Shown here one piece after another: positions 41,851-50,845 of a stretch of 64,000 nt of DNA. Numbering within the stretch: the stretch's first letter is position 1; every line of letters starts with the position of its first letter. The notes beneath the pieces were generated by a model. The model did no database searches, was not told the origin of the DNA, and was given only the letters and a program-made list of their open reading frames with translations. The stretch covers positions 310,001-374,000 of the forward strand of contig NC_051096.1 of assembly GCF_901709675.1 (NCBI RefSeq). The letters run 5' to 3'. Position numbers and translations under genes: made by a program. This DNA is from Syngnathus acus. Its lineage: Eukaryota > Chordata > Actinopteri > Syngnathiformes > Syngnathidae.

Positions 41851-41952
41851 AGGTGTCCCTGTTTCACGGACCCGGCCAAGAGAGGGAGGTCAGGTGGAGT
41901 AGGAGTAGCAGAACGGAGGAAGAAAGAGGAGGGCCCGAAGGGGTTTTCGGAA

Positions 41953-42584
41953 TTGCTTTTAGTAAGAGTATTAATCATAAGCTGTGTTTTTGTGTGGACA
42001 TTGATGACAATTGATGAGACCATCCAGCTGAAAACGTCCCGGATTCAAATTTCACGACATCGCTGCGGAGAGAGAGTGGTTTGTGAAGCTGAAGTAAATA
42101 CAACAGAAGAATTATCACGAGAAGAGCGGTGGATCTTGAGACAGAAATGCGACAACGGCAATTGGCAAAGGTGTTGTCAAAGTCCCAGGCCACAGGTAAT
42201 TGTAGCATGTATGATGATGTGTTCCCAGTCGTAGGGAAGGAAAAAAGCAAACCCATTTTTGACAATCAAGTCACAAAGCAAAATTTGTCATGTTTGGTCC
42301 TCAATGGAACGGGTACAAGCATCGGCCAAGTTGATCAAACATGGTGTCAGGTGAATTTGAAACTAAACACGACACATCCTCTCTCTCGCGCCGATGTGTG
42401 GTTGTGGTGTGGTGATAATAAATTGTACGACCGCCTCCCGGCAAGCGCCTCGGGGGTGTGTGCGCTTGTCTCACTGATTCTGCCTGTGTTAGTTGTCCCC
42501 GTTGATTTCCAGAGCATCAACTGGAACGCGGAGCTCCCGTTGACAGGGCTGTTGCGACGGGCACGGCGCGACCTACAGGGCTGA
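41953..42584 (+). pseudogene. ERV envelope surface subunit remnant
   Basis: A hydrophobic leader (LLVRVLIISCVFVW) begins the first frame. A shift near 42130 leads to a second frame with N-glycosylation sites (NCS, NLS, NGT, NTT) and paired cysteines. It ends at a furin-like RRARR just before the stop. Frameshifted and non-functional. Confidence 0.65.
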
Positions 42585-42963
42585 GCGAAAACGACCCAAC
42601 ATATATAGACGCCATCGGTGTGCCTAGGGGTGTCCCAGATAAGTACAAACCCGCCAATCAGGTATCCTCGGGATTCGAAAGCATTTTGATATGGGTCATC
42701 CCGAACAAAAATGTGGACCGAATCAATTATGTCCACTATAATGCACAGAGATTGGGAAATTATACCGCTGAATCATTTGCGGCGGTCCATGAGCAACTTG
42801 CGGCTATTTCGCTGATGGCCTTTCAGAATCGTATCGCATTGGACATGTTATTAGCAAAAGAACAAGGCGTGTGCGGCATGTTCGGCGAATCTTGTTGCAC
42901 TTTCGTTCCAAACAATAGATTGCCCCATTTCAGTACTGTTTTAGAAACCTTTACAGATGGTTA
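42585..42963 (+). pseudogene. ERV envelope transmembrane subunit remnant
   Basis: The frame includes a heptad-like segment and the CX6CC motif (CGMFGESCC, residues about 93-101), which marks gamma-type envelopes with disulfide-linked subunits. It stops 10 bp before the MITE, without membrane anchor or cytoplasmic tail. Confidence 0.72.
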
Positions 42964-42974
42964 AAATCCACATA

Positions 42975-43826
42975 CCGTTTTTTTCCGTGTATAATGCGCA
43001 AAATTTAACTAATTTATTGTCCTAAAATCTGGGGTGCGCATTATACATGGGTACAAATTTTTTACAATTTATTTTTTTTTTAAATCTTTTTTTTTTTAAG
43101 AAAATCATGGTACAACAAAACCAACAACAGGACTGACCGACAATAGTGTGTTTGTACTGTGCTCTGGTCATTTCGTCAAAGAAGGGATAATAGTCCTCTT
43201 CTCTTCTTGACTGACAATGAATGTGATAGTTTAATACAATCAGCAAATAACAAAATGCGTATTACAGGTAATATTTTATTTCACAACACTTTGCCTTGTT
43301 CCTTTCGTCTCTGCTGTTCACTTCAAACACGCTCCATACGAACGCAATGCTCTCGTATCAGACGCTTGCTCGATCACCTGCTCGTTTGCTGTCACAATGT
43401 ACCCTACACAAATCCGAAACATTTGTTGCGGCTCCGAGTCACGACGAGGGGCAAATTTTGGTTTCCAAGGGTGTTTTTATTCCTCTTCAACGTCTCTCCC
43501 ATACAGAGCCGCCTTTTTCACATGTCCGCACGTCACTTTCCTCTCTTTTCATCTGATCGCGGTGGTGCCTTTACGGGCAGTCGGAGAAATCAACGCCAAC
43601 AAAAAAAATACATCCAGCCTAGTTAAGACCATACCAAAGACTATAAAAATGGGACCCATTGCCTCCCTGCGTGTGTGACGATCATTGGGACTTAAAAAAA
43701 AATAAAAAAATAAAAATAAAAATTGGGTGCGTATTATACATGGGTACAGGCTTTTTTCCAGCATCAACATGCCATTTTTAGGGTGCGTATTATACATGGG
43801 GGCGCATTATACACGGAAAAAAACGG
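42975..43826. mobile_element. TA-flanked MITE with perfect 25-bp terminal inverted repeats
   Basis: Both ends read CCGTTTTTTTCCGTGTATAA then TGCGC, with TA on each side (42973-42974 and 43827-43828). GGTGCGCATTATACATGGGT subterminal repeats occur near both ends. The empty site is preserved in the inverted ERV fragment at 45471-45557. No credible ORF. TA target suggests the Tc1/mariner-pogo group. Confidence 0.9.
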
Positions 43827-43928
43827 TAATAGTTATACGCGCATGTGTTCCGTGAGCGTTCCCCTTTCTGCCCCCTCCCTTTTCTTTCTCCCGCCAAGCA
43901 GTCCATCGTGCCCCAACACAGGGCATGT

Positions 43929-44001
43929 TCCTCGTTAGTATCGTGGATAGTATCTCTACTTGTCGTGTGAAAGACCAGGGTTCAGTTATCAACCCAAGTG
44001 C
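43929..44001 (+). pseudogene. tRNA-Asp(GUC) pseudogene
   Basis: TCCTCGTTAGTATCGTGGAT matches the tRNA-Asp 5' half. The anticodon loop keeps GTC (TTGTCGT), and AGACCAGGGTTCAGTTATC is a damaged T-arm. Acceptor pairing is lost. Confidence 0.6.
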
Positions 44002-44131
44002 GTTAACCTATGTTTGCAGCAGAGTTATTATATAGCTGCATTGGTTGTGCGTGCGTTTGAACTTAAGTGAGTGACCTGTAAGTTTTTCAAAATAAACTCA
44101 AACTTTTATCTGTAGCCAACTTCTACTAAAT

Positions 44132-44222
44132 CAGTGGTCCCCAACCTGTTTTGCACCACGGACCGGTTACGTGTCAGAAATATTTTCGTGGCCGGTGCCT
44201 TTATATAAATAAATAATATTTA
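44132..44222. mobile_element. hAT family 4 end fragment
   Basis: CAGTGGTCCCCAACCTGTTT then CACCACGGACCGGTTACGTG, related to 26544. The other end is missing. Confidence 0.55.
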
Positions 44223-44473
44223 TATACCGTATTTTTCGGAATATAAGTTGCGTTCTTTTTTCATACTTTGGGTGGGGGGGCGACTTATACTCAGGAGCGA
44301 CTTATATGTGAATTTTTTCACAACTTTTTACTTGATCATTAACACTTTACTTACTAGTATAGTTGATTCCTTCACATGTAATTTTCATTTCAAACCGCAT
44401 GAGGGCGAACTATGGCTGTGGAATAATTGGAGCCTCACTGACAATGAGTTCCATTCACTGACTTCCAAAGTCG

Positions 44474-45310
44474 GGAGATTTAGTGATTTGGAGTGACACA
44501 GATTATTGGATAAACTTGTTATTTATGTTATAGTTATTTGATATGTAGTTTATTTAGAGTAGCAACGTGTATGTTGTTAGACTTCAGTAGTTTCCGATTT
44601 TGTAGGGAGGCCGTGAAGGCCGTGTGGGGGCGGAACGAGCGATCCTGGGCGCTTGCGTGTGTTGGCTCACATGTTGAGCTCTTGATTTGTGAAATAAAGA
44701 GCCGGCCTGTTACCAAACCCACGTCTTGCTTGGTACTTCGGTAACGCTACAATATAGTTATATACGTAGATCTGTGGAATAATTGGAGCCGCCAACTGAC
44801 AACGAGGCTGACATCAGCGCCGCACGTATGTCCGGAATCGACAGCTGTTTATTTTTGGGGGGGTTTGACACAGGGGATGAATATTCCGGTGGATTTAATG
44901 ATTTGGAGTGACACGGATGGTTTGTTAAAATTGTTGTTTATATTACATTTATTTAATATGTCTAGTCTGACGTCTGTGGCACACGTAGTCTTTCCGGCGT
45001 CAACTTTTTTTTTCTTTTTCTTTTTTTTTTTCTCAAGTGACACGGAAGACGAAGATTCTGATGGATTTATTGATTTGGAGTGACACGGATGGTTCGATAA
45101 AATTGTTGTTTATATTATTGTCATTTCATACATAGTTTATATATTGTTATATGGGCCTGTAGAAAATTTTTAACTGTAACGCGCCGCTGATGTCGGACTT
45201 GTATACATGAAGGAGAACCAACTCGATCGATAGCTTTAATGATTTGGAGTGACACAGATGGTTTGATAAAGGTGTTATTTATGTTATAGTTATTTGAATA
45301 ACTGTTATTG
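44474..45310 (+). repeat. four copies of a transposase C-terminal tail segment
   Basis: GATTTGGAGTGACAC followed by GGAT/AGAT and a GTTATTTATGTTATAG-type run occurs at about 44486, 44901, 45072 and 45245. Where readable the upstream codons end in an acidic GFxDLE-stop tail (for example DTEDEDSDGFIDLE). Probably remnants of pogo-like transposase ends repeated within the element. Confidence 0.5.
44600..44755 (+). mobile_element. possible LTR 3' portion
   Basis: GTGAAATAAAGAGCCGGCCT followed by a T-rich stretch and ending GGTAACGCTACA resembles the polyadenylation region of a fish LTR. No matching second LTR. Confidence 0.3.
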
Positions 45311-45470
45311 TTACATCAGGCCCGTTCTCAGCTTCTCGTTTGTGTTTATGTCACGTTAGCATACCGTATCGTTTAGCCTGTTGTTGCTCGTTCATGTCTG
45401 TTCTTGGTGTTGGGTTTTGTCAAATAAATTTCCCCCAAAATACGACTAATACTCCGGAGCGACTTATATA

Positions 45471-45557
45471 TGAGAGAACGCTCACGGAACACATGCGCGC
45501 GTAACTATTATGTGAGTTTTAACCGTCTGTAAAGGTGTCTAAAACAGTTCTGAAATG
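45471..45557 (-). mobile_element. inverted ERV env-end fragment carrying the empty MITE site
   Basis: Reverse complement of 42917-42972 joined directly to 43829-43862, without the 852-bp MITE and with a single TA at the junction. Confidence 0.8.
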
Positions 45558-45644
45558 GGGCAATCTGCTGGTCCAGTTCGTATATGCCTGCCTTCATGTT
45601 TAGAGAGCACTACCTTTAGGGGGAGCATTAGAGATTAAAGGTGA

Positions 45645-45735
45645 GGGGGTTATGGTAGGCGGGTTAGCAGGTTAAGGGTTAATTATTAGGGTTTGGTAAT
45701 TGTTAGGGTTTTAGGGTTAGCGTTAGGGCTTGAAG
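45645..45735 (+). repeat. degenerate telomere-like hexamers
   Basis: Several TTAGGG and GTTAGGG units in GGGTTAGCAGGTTAAGGG and TTTTAGGGTTAGCGTTAGGG, interspersed with other sequence. Confidence 0.5.
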
Positions 45736-45862
45736 TTGGGGAATTGGGAGCCTTAGGCCAACCAGATTCCATTTATTCCATAAATCACTGACATTCAGTC
45801 TTCAGGTCCATGTCACATGGGCTTCCAATCGGAATGTAACGGGGTCAGCTGGTCTACTATGG

Positions 45863-45934
45863 GGCTCATTGGTGCAGGGGAATGATTCTCGCCTAGGGTT
45901 CTTTGATTACCCAGGTTAAACTCCCGGACGAGCT
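45863..45934 (+). pseudogene. tRNA-Pro(AGG) pseudogene
   Basis: GGCTCATTGGTGCAGGGGAA then TGATTCTCGCCTAGGGT keeps anticodon AGG (45895-45897). The T-arm reads CCCAGGTTAAACTCCCGG, damaging the B box. Acceptor pairing has one mismatch. Confidence 0.65.
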
Positions 45935-46025
45935 CTTCTTTGAAACACTGTTGTCTATCGTTGTGTGGACTGTTTGACAGGCCAATGTTACACAGAATGT
46001 AACATGGTCTGCGAGCTTTCTTTGA

Positions 46026-46434
46026 GGCTCGTTGGTCTAGGGCAGGGGTGTCAAACTAATTTTTGTCGCGGGCCACATTGTAGTCAAAGTTTCCCTCGAC
46101 GGGCCATTATGACTGTCAACCCAAATAAATAAACGCCTCATATTATATACAGTATAAGCTACAAAACAAACTGACAAATAATTGTTTTTTCAAATCAGAC
46201 TAGTGGAATCTTTTCAAATATTTCAAAAATAATTTTAAGAAGATTCTTAAAAGTTACGACAATTTGCAATTTTAGTATGACATAAATTTAATGCACAATT
46301 TGTCGTCGCAGGCCACAGAAAATGATACGGTGGGCCATAACTGGCCCCCGGGCCTCGAGTTTGACACCGGTGGTCTCGGGGTATGAATCTTGCTTTGGGT
46401 GTGAGAGGTCCGGGGTTCAACTCCCAGATGATCC
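46026..46434 (+). pseudogene. tRNA-Pro(UGG) split in the D-arm by a hAT element
   Basis: GGCTCGTTGGTCTAGGG (46026-46042) and GGTATGAATCTTGCTTTGGG onwards form the two halves; anticodon TGG is at 46396-46398. The T-arm reads GGGGTTCAACTCCCAG. The 3' acceptor strand (ATGATCC) has drifted, as expected after inactivation by the 330-bp insertion. Confidence 0.78.
46043..46372. mobile_element. hAT MITE family 5 in tRNA-Pro, 8-bp TSD
   Basis: Left end CAGGGGTGTCAAACT, right end AGTTTGACACCGGTG. TSD GTCTAGGG (46035-46042) / GTCTCGGG (46373-46380), one difference. The GGGCCACATTGTAG...GGCCATAACTGGCCCCCGGG interior is typical of this family. Confidence 0.9.
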
Positions 46435-46721
46435 CTTTGTTAAAACATTGCTGTTGAACAACTAGCCCCATTTCATCTGAGGTGCATGTCACATGGGCTG
46501 TCAATTGAAACGAAACGGGTTGAGTTAATTTACCTTGGGTCTCTTAAATCTGTTGTTTTGATTCTCATCACTTGAATCTGCCGTCATGTGTCATCCATTG
46601 CGCCACTCACCCTACAAGACTGTATCGACTGTAAACTTGTGTGGAAAACTGTCATTGTCCAAAGGAAGGCTGTTTAGCAACAGTGACCAGCAGACAAATT
46701 CAACAAGGTAATTTGATTATA

Positions 46722-46775
46722 CCATAATCCGGATTTGAATCGAACACAACCATTAGCCACTACACGATCATGGCC
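46722..46775 (-). pseudogene. tRNA-His pseudogene, anticodon arm deleted
   Basis: Minus strand: GGCCATGATCGTGTAGTGGC then TTCGATTCAAATCCGGAT, lacking the anticodon arm. It is the left-arm partner of the intact tRNA-His. Confidence 0.7.
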
Positions 46776-46810
46776 GGTATGTAGTAGCGTTAAAAAAGTT
46801 GTGCATATTG

Positions 46811-46881
46811 GCCATGATCGTATAGTGGTTAGTACTCTGCGTTGTGGCCGCAGCAGCCCCGGTTCGAATCCGGGTCATGGC
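46811..46881 (+). tRNA. tRNA-His(GUG)
   Basis: The acceptor GCCATGA pairs fully with TCATGGC. D-arm TCGTATAGTGGTTAGTA, anticodon arm CTGCG-TTGTGGC-CGCAG with GTG at 46844-46846, T-arm CCCGGTTCGAATCCGGG. All stems pair. The G at 46810 matches the position of the extra G-1 that tRNA-His carries. Likely functional. Confidence 0.9.
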
Positions 46882-47103
46882 ATAATCAAATTACTGTGTG
46901 GGATTTGTCCCTTGCTCACTATTGCTAAGCAGCTATCTTTTGGACAATGACGATTTTCCACACGTTTGCGGTCAATAGCCTTAACTTGTAGGGCGAGTGG
47001 CGCAATGAATAAAGCATCATGGCATATTCAAGTAATGTTACCCATTTTTTTTTTTTTTTCATTTTTGCAAAAGTGTTACACACCAGCTTACAAGCCACAT
47101 ATT

Positions 47104-47163
47104 CCCGTGGGGCTGGATAACGCATCTGTCTACAGATCAGAAGATTCCAGGACTCCTGGCCAG
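47104..47163 (+). pseudogene. tRNA-Arg pseudogene
   Basis: GGATAACGCATCTGTCTACA then GATCAGAAGATTCCAG matches tRNA-Arg(ACG), but the anticodon reads ACA, four D-arm bases are missing and the T-loop has lost GTTC. Confidence 0.55.
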
Positions 47164-47405
47164 CTCACATGCCATTTTGTGGTCAACATTAGCTATGTTT
47201 AATTTATGTGAACTTTTGGGTTGAAGTAACTCACAGACAGTCAACAAATAGTCTTTTCAATTTTGTCTCATCTCAAGTCTTAGGGATCATCGGATCTGCG
47301 TAGTTATTGGATAGTTCCACCAACATTTTAACATCAACATTCTTTCATGGTCTGCCTGGGTGTCGTGGCTGAAGATCCTAGAGAAAAGACCCTAAACATG
47401 CAACT

Positions 47406-47465
47406 GCATATTGGCCATAATATAGCATTGAGGCGGCTGCAACCCCAGTTTGAATCTGGTTAATA
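47406..47465 (+). pseudogene. tRNA-His pseudogene
   Basis: TTGGCCATAATATAGCATTG then GGCGGCTGCAACCCCAGTTT and GAATCTGGTTAATAGC: D-arm partly gone and anticodon loop missing, T-arm recognisable. Confidence 0.5.
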
Positions 47466-47736
47466 GCAGAATAAACTTGTTGCAGTTATTTTTTATTCAC
47501 CCTAAACAGTCTTACGTTGGACCATTTACATACACACAAGCTTACAGAAAATGACAACTTCCCGTGGGGCTAGTGGGTTGTTCCTTGCTCTGAACGGACA
47601 GCCAAAACGATTCCTAACACTTACTAATCAAGTCCTAACCAATTCCTGTGTGTGTATGGGGGTGGGGGGGTGGTTGGGTCAAAGAAACCAATCAGATGGC
47701 CCGAATCCATGCATGGCGGATGACGGCAGTGATCAA

Positions 47737-48504
47737 CACAGTGATATTTGAGAAGTGAAATGAAGTTTATAGGATTTGCAGACAGTGTGCAATCATTATT
47801 TAAACAAAAGTAGGCAGATGCATACAATTGGAAACCCCAACAGAAAAATGACATCAATATTTAGTAGATCCTCCTTTTGCAGAAATGACAGCCTCTAAAC
47901 CAGTGGTTCTTAACCTGGATTCGGTCAAACTCTAGGGGTTCGGTGAGTCGGTCTCAGGGGTTCAGCAGAGCCTCCACTGCGGAGGTCCGAACACACCTGA
48001 TTTATAAATTTGTGATAACGCATATCTGAACTGGTCTCGCAAAGGCAACAGCAGAAGTCACACTGATTTGCTGGTATGTCATTTGTCGTGAATTCATGCA
48101 TTGTGTTGGTTTTAATCTTTGAACAAGGTGGTGTTCATGCACGGCTCATGTTGTGCGCCAGTAAAAAACATCTATGTATATATAAAATTCACTAAAGAGG
48201 GGTTCGTTTATTGCACATAAGAAACTGGTGGGATTCGGTACCTCCAACAAGGTTAAGAACCACTGCTCTAGACACTTCCTATAGTTTCCAATGGGAGTCT
48301 GGATTCTGGTTGAAGGTATATTTGACCATTATTCTTGACAAATTTGCAAATCCTATAAACTTAATTTCACTTCTCAAATATCACAGTGTCTGTTTGATAT
48401 ATGATATATTTAACTGAAATTGCTGATGCGATCAGCCAATGATTTATAAATGAAAATCTTGAAAATGGTGAGGGGTGCCCAAACTTTTGCATACGACTGT
48501 ATAT
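47737..48504. mobile_element. Tc1-type foldback MITE, interrupted
   Basis: The inner arms GTGATATTTGAGAAGTGAAA (47741) and TTTCACTTCTCAAATATCAC (about 48366) are exact inverses. The right end GCCCAAACTTTTGCATACGA then CTGTATA is a common fish Tc1 terminus. The left terminus is not seen. A hAT MITE sits inside. Confidence 0.7.
47901..48265. mobile_element. hAT MITE family 6, 8-bp TSD
   Basis: CAGTGGTTCTTAACC and GGTTAAGAACCACTG are exact inverses. TSD CTCTAAAC (47893-47900) / CTCTAGAC (48266-48273), one difference. Inserted into the Tc1-type MITE. Length 365 bp, no ORF. Confidence 0.92.
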
Positions 48505-48517
48505 GACCAAAGATTTG

Positions 48518-48590
48518 AGGTCCAACCGAGACTTGAACTGAGATCACTGGATTCAGAGCCCTAGCTGAGCTCAAGATAACTACTTCGAAC
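48518..48590 (-). pseudogene. tRNA-Gln(CUG) pseudogene
   Basis: Minus strand: GGCTCTGAATCCAGTGATCT then CAGTTCAAGTCTCGGTTGGA and CCT. Anticodon arm and T-arm of tRNA-Gln(CUG) are recognisable; the 5' acceptor and D-arm are lost. Confidence 0.6.
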
Positions 48591-49095
48591 CAGATCTGAT
48601 AATTCATGATGTTATGGATTAAAGCTGTCTTCACGTTAAGAAGAATTGAACGGATTTAAAGAATGACTACGATAGGGAAATAAAGAACAATTAAAGTTCT
48701 AATTACTGCAAATAAAACCATGCTCAACATAGTTAATACGAAATAATTGATAACCGAATTAAGGATTAAGAAGAAATTTAATGAATAGGCAAGAAAAAGA
48801 ATGACAAGTCTCAATAGTTCAAACGCCAACAATTCCACTCGCCAAACTCAGAGCAAAAAAGGAGACAAAGGGTCTAAAATGCTCTTTGGTTGGAGTGATC
48901 AGTTCTCCTTTGTTCCAAAATTCGAATTCTGTTTTAATAGATAGGCAGCCTTCTGGAGGAGGACCACGCCTTGAAAATGGCATCTCCCTTTCCTGCTGGC
49001 CCGAAGTCCTCTCTCCTAGCCTATCTATCAGCTTAAAATTTGACAAAGTCCAATTCGAAGACTGTAGAAATTCATTTTAGTAGATTTTGGTCAAA
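48591..49095 (-). other. unidentified segment with two short minus-strand frames
   Basis: Frames at 49046-48819 (MSNFKLIDRLGERTSGQQER, FRPFVSFFALSLASGIVGV) and 48838-48656 (hydrophobic, LVILFLAYSLNFFLILNSVI) overlap slightly. No family recognised. Base composition is AT-richer than neighbours. Could be an old LINE piece, an organelle or foreign insert, or chance. Confidence 0.25.
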
Positions 49096-49129
49096 TCTCA
49101 AAAAGAATGAAAAAAACATCTTCATTTTA

Positions 49130-49280
49130 AGGCGTTCTTGACTCCGGGCACGCAGTGCCAGCGTACCGGCGAGGGAGAACCCTTTTCCTGTCCTCATTGA
49201 TATGGAATGCCTAGTATGAACTAATTTTCACAGTTAACACTGCGTTAACGTGACAATAAAGGAATTCATTTCAATCTCGA
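49130..49280 (+). mobile_element. LINE 3' tail
   Basis: GCGTTAACGTGACAATAAAG then GAATTCATTTCAATC is the AATAAAG-type end of a Rex1-like LINE. The coding part is absent. Confidence 0.5.
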
Positions 49281-49640
49281 CTGCGTAATTTGTGAGAGTG
49301 CGGAACTGGGTCCGTGCTCTCCCTGATTCGATTGAACTTCAGCTGTCGGAAAACTGCCTCGTCGGCTGGTGTCTCGACTGCTTTCCCTTGCCCTCACAAA
49401 CCTGACAGGGAGCTGTATGGCTGCAGACTGGTTGTTGGTCTCTTTTCTGCTGGTCTCGAGAACTTCGGCCAGCTTCGTCAGGACTGGGTCGTGGCGCCAT
49501 CTGTAGCGTGCCTGTGTCAGTGCAGCCTGCCAGTAGGTGCTGTAGGCTGGCGTTAGGTGCGCTGCACAGGGTACCCCTCTTTGTGGCCTTGGACCAGAAT
49601 CGTGGAGGCTCTCCCCAGCCAAGCCCCGCTCTCCCTTCTT
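49266..49640 (-). pseudogene. LINE RT C-terminal remnant
   Basis: Minus frame: PRPQRGVPCAAHLTPAYSTY and TQARYRWRHDPVLTKLAEVL, the post-RT segment with the GRYxWRHDxVLxxLAE phrase seen in a fish retroelement protein. An overlapping frame shows CCHC-like residues. Clade undetermined. Confidence 0.45.
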
Positions 49641-50139
49641 TCACCTTGTCAATTCTTTCCTGATGTTGAAGCCTGCCGATAGCGCCACGAGTGCATTTCG
49701 CACAGTAGGATCCAAGGATCCTTTTAGCTCAAGAACGAACCTGGTCTTCTGCTCATAGCCCAAGGTATGGACTGGATCGGCAGTTGTAGCGCGGTTGCCC
49801 CGAACAAGCCTGTGTCAGAGAAACCTTTCTGTAGACCTAGCCATTTCCGAATGTAGGAGTTGGCTTAGTCTGTCCAGCCCGTTCGCTGTTGATGTTGCTC
49901 ATCTTCAGTGGCCACATGGCCCTTTGGTACAATGTGAAGTTGTAGCATCACAATTTTTGCTTTCCGGGTAGCTGGCTCTTGTCGATGATTGCAAGGCCTT
50001 CTGCGTGTTGTTTCTTCTTTGTTACATTATAAACAAGGCGGTGTCGGACAGCACTAACCTGGTTGCTGGTGGGGAAACCAGCTATGTAGCCTCCGATTCC
50101 AAAGTTTTAATATAATTCCATGCAGTAGCCCAGGAATTA
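49641..50139. other. tRNA-neighbourhood spacer, no gene
   Basis: Includes CATTATAAACAAGGCGGTGT then CGGACAGCACTAACCTGGTT, repeated with changes at 51609-51655. This shows duplication of tRNA flanking units. Confidence 0.5.
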
Positions 50140-50223
50140 GGTAGTGTGGCCGAGCGGTCTAAGCCAAGGGTGGCCAACCAGTCAGCCAACATTTTTGACT
50201 GTGTCATCCCAAAGAGCCACATC

Positions 50224-50252
50224 ACCCCCCCCCCCCCCCCCCCCCCCCCCCC
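50224..50252. repeat. poly-C run
   Basis: About 29 C in a row inside the hAT element; length is likely unreliable in assembly. Confidence 0.85.
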
Positions 50253-50368
50253 GCAAAGAGCCACATCAACCCCCCCCGCAGACAGAGAGAGCCAGACACA
50301 CACAGGCCTCTGCTCAGCCAGATTTATTGAATATGTCCCACATCAAGATAATGACAGTTATTTAACAA

Positions 50369-50845
50369 TTAACATTGTGTGCACTGTCTCACACACACAT
50401 AAACTCTCAGTTCAAGCAAGTCCACAAACAGAAATATAACAATTTTCAATAACCTTAACCCTTTAATGAAGTCGCCTTCGTTGTATGGCTTTTTAGCCTG
50501 TGCAATGTTCCAAGCCAGTTGATATGATGCAAGCGTTACGGTCTCTGAGTGGTTTGTAAATTTTTGGAAAAAATGCATCTGCTTTTCTGCCTGACTTTTC
50601 AAAGTGACCAACCTGTGCTTGCGAAGTTCAGTCCCTTTTGGAAATTCTTGGTCGATATTAGGATGGACTGAGCTGAAGTGACGCTGAAGATTTGAAGCTT
50701 TGAAATGCGCTAATGATGCCTGACATATAAGGCAGAATGGCTTGCCATTACGTTCAACAAAAAAATATAAACTCTCCCACTCTGTTAAAAACGTCCTGTG
50801 TTCTTCTTCATATTTTCGTTTGGCTGTGCTTTTTTTCCCTGCCAT
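50369..50845 (-). pseudogene. hAT transposase N-terminal remnant, copy B
   Basis: MAGKKSTAKRKYEEEHRTFL, FFVERNGKPFCLICQASLAH, KASNLQRHFSSVHPNID and TLASYQLAWNIAQAKKPYNE then GDFIKGL. This is the BED-like zinc finger and the start of the Charlie-type transposase (GTF2IRD2-like). The catalytic DDE domain and C-terminal dimerisation region are deleted. Confidence 0.78.

Larger units (their letters stand above)
39940..43862 (+). mobile_element. decayed endogenous retrovirus (gag-pro-partial pol-env)
   Basis: Gag C-terminus, protease, a short N-terminal piece of reverse transcriptase, then envelope follow in order. Most of pol (RT core, RNase H, integrase) is deleted between about 41850 and 41950. 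LTRs are not identified. A MITE interrupts the env 3' end, and a short inverted copy of that end is at 45471. Frameshifts in gag, between genes and in env make it defective. Confidence 0.75.
44226..45470. mobile_element. MITE-like element with CGACTTATA subterminal repeats (degenerate)
   Basis: It begins TACCGTATTTTTCGGAATAT then AAGT and has GGAGCGACTTATAT both near the left (44297) and right (45457), in an inverted setting typical of this vertebrate MITE group. The right terminus is truncated at 45470. Contains four copies of a transposase-tail motif and an LTR-like fragment. Confidence 0.55.
46587..47003. repeat. long imperfect inverted repeat centred on a tRNA-His locus
   Basis: The left arm (about 46587-46775) and right arm (about 46811-47003) are reverse complements with scattered differences. 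Matched phrases include GCGCCACTCACCCTACAAG with its partner CTTGTAGGGCGAGTGGCGC, and GTCATTGTCCAAA with TTTGGACAATGAC. The spacer is about 35 bp. Each arm holds a tRNA-His copy. Confidence 0.85.

Noticed and set aside
45645-45735. Interstitial telomere
   Set aside because: TTAGGG-like units are scattered and degenerate, not a continuous array.
48656-49046. Mitochondrial or plastid insertion
   Set aside because: Hydrophobic AT-rich frame is suggestive only; I recognised no ND, COX or ATP gene motif.
50369-50845. Possible domesticated host gene (GTF2IRD2/ZBED-like)
   Set aside because: It lies within hAT inverted repeats with a perfect 8-bp TSD and lacks the rest of the transposase, so it is element debris.
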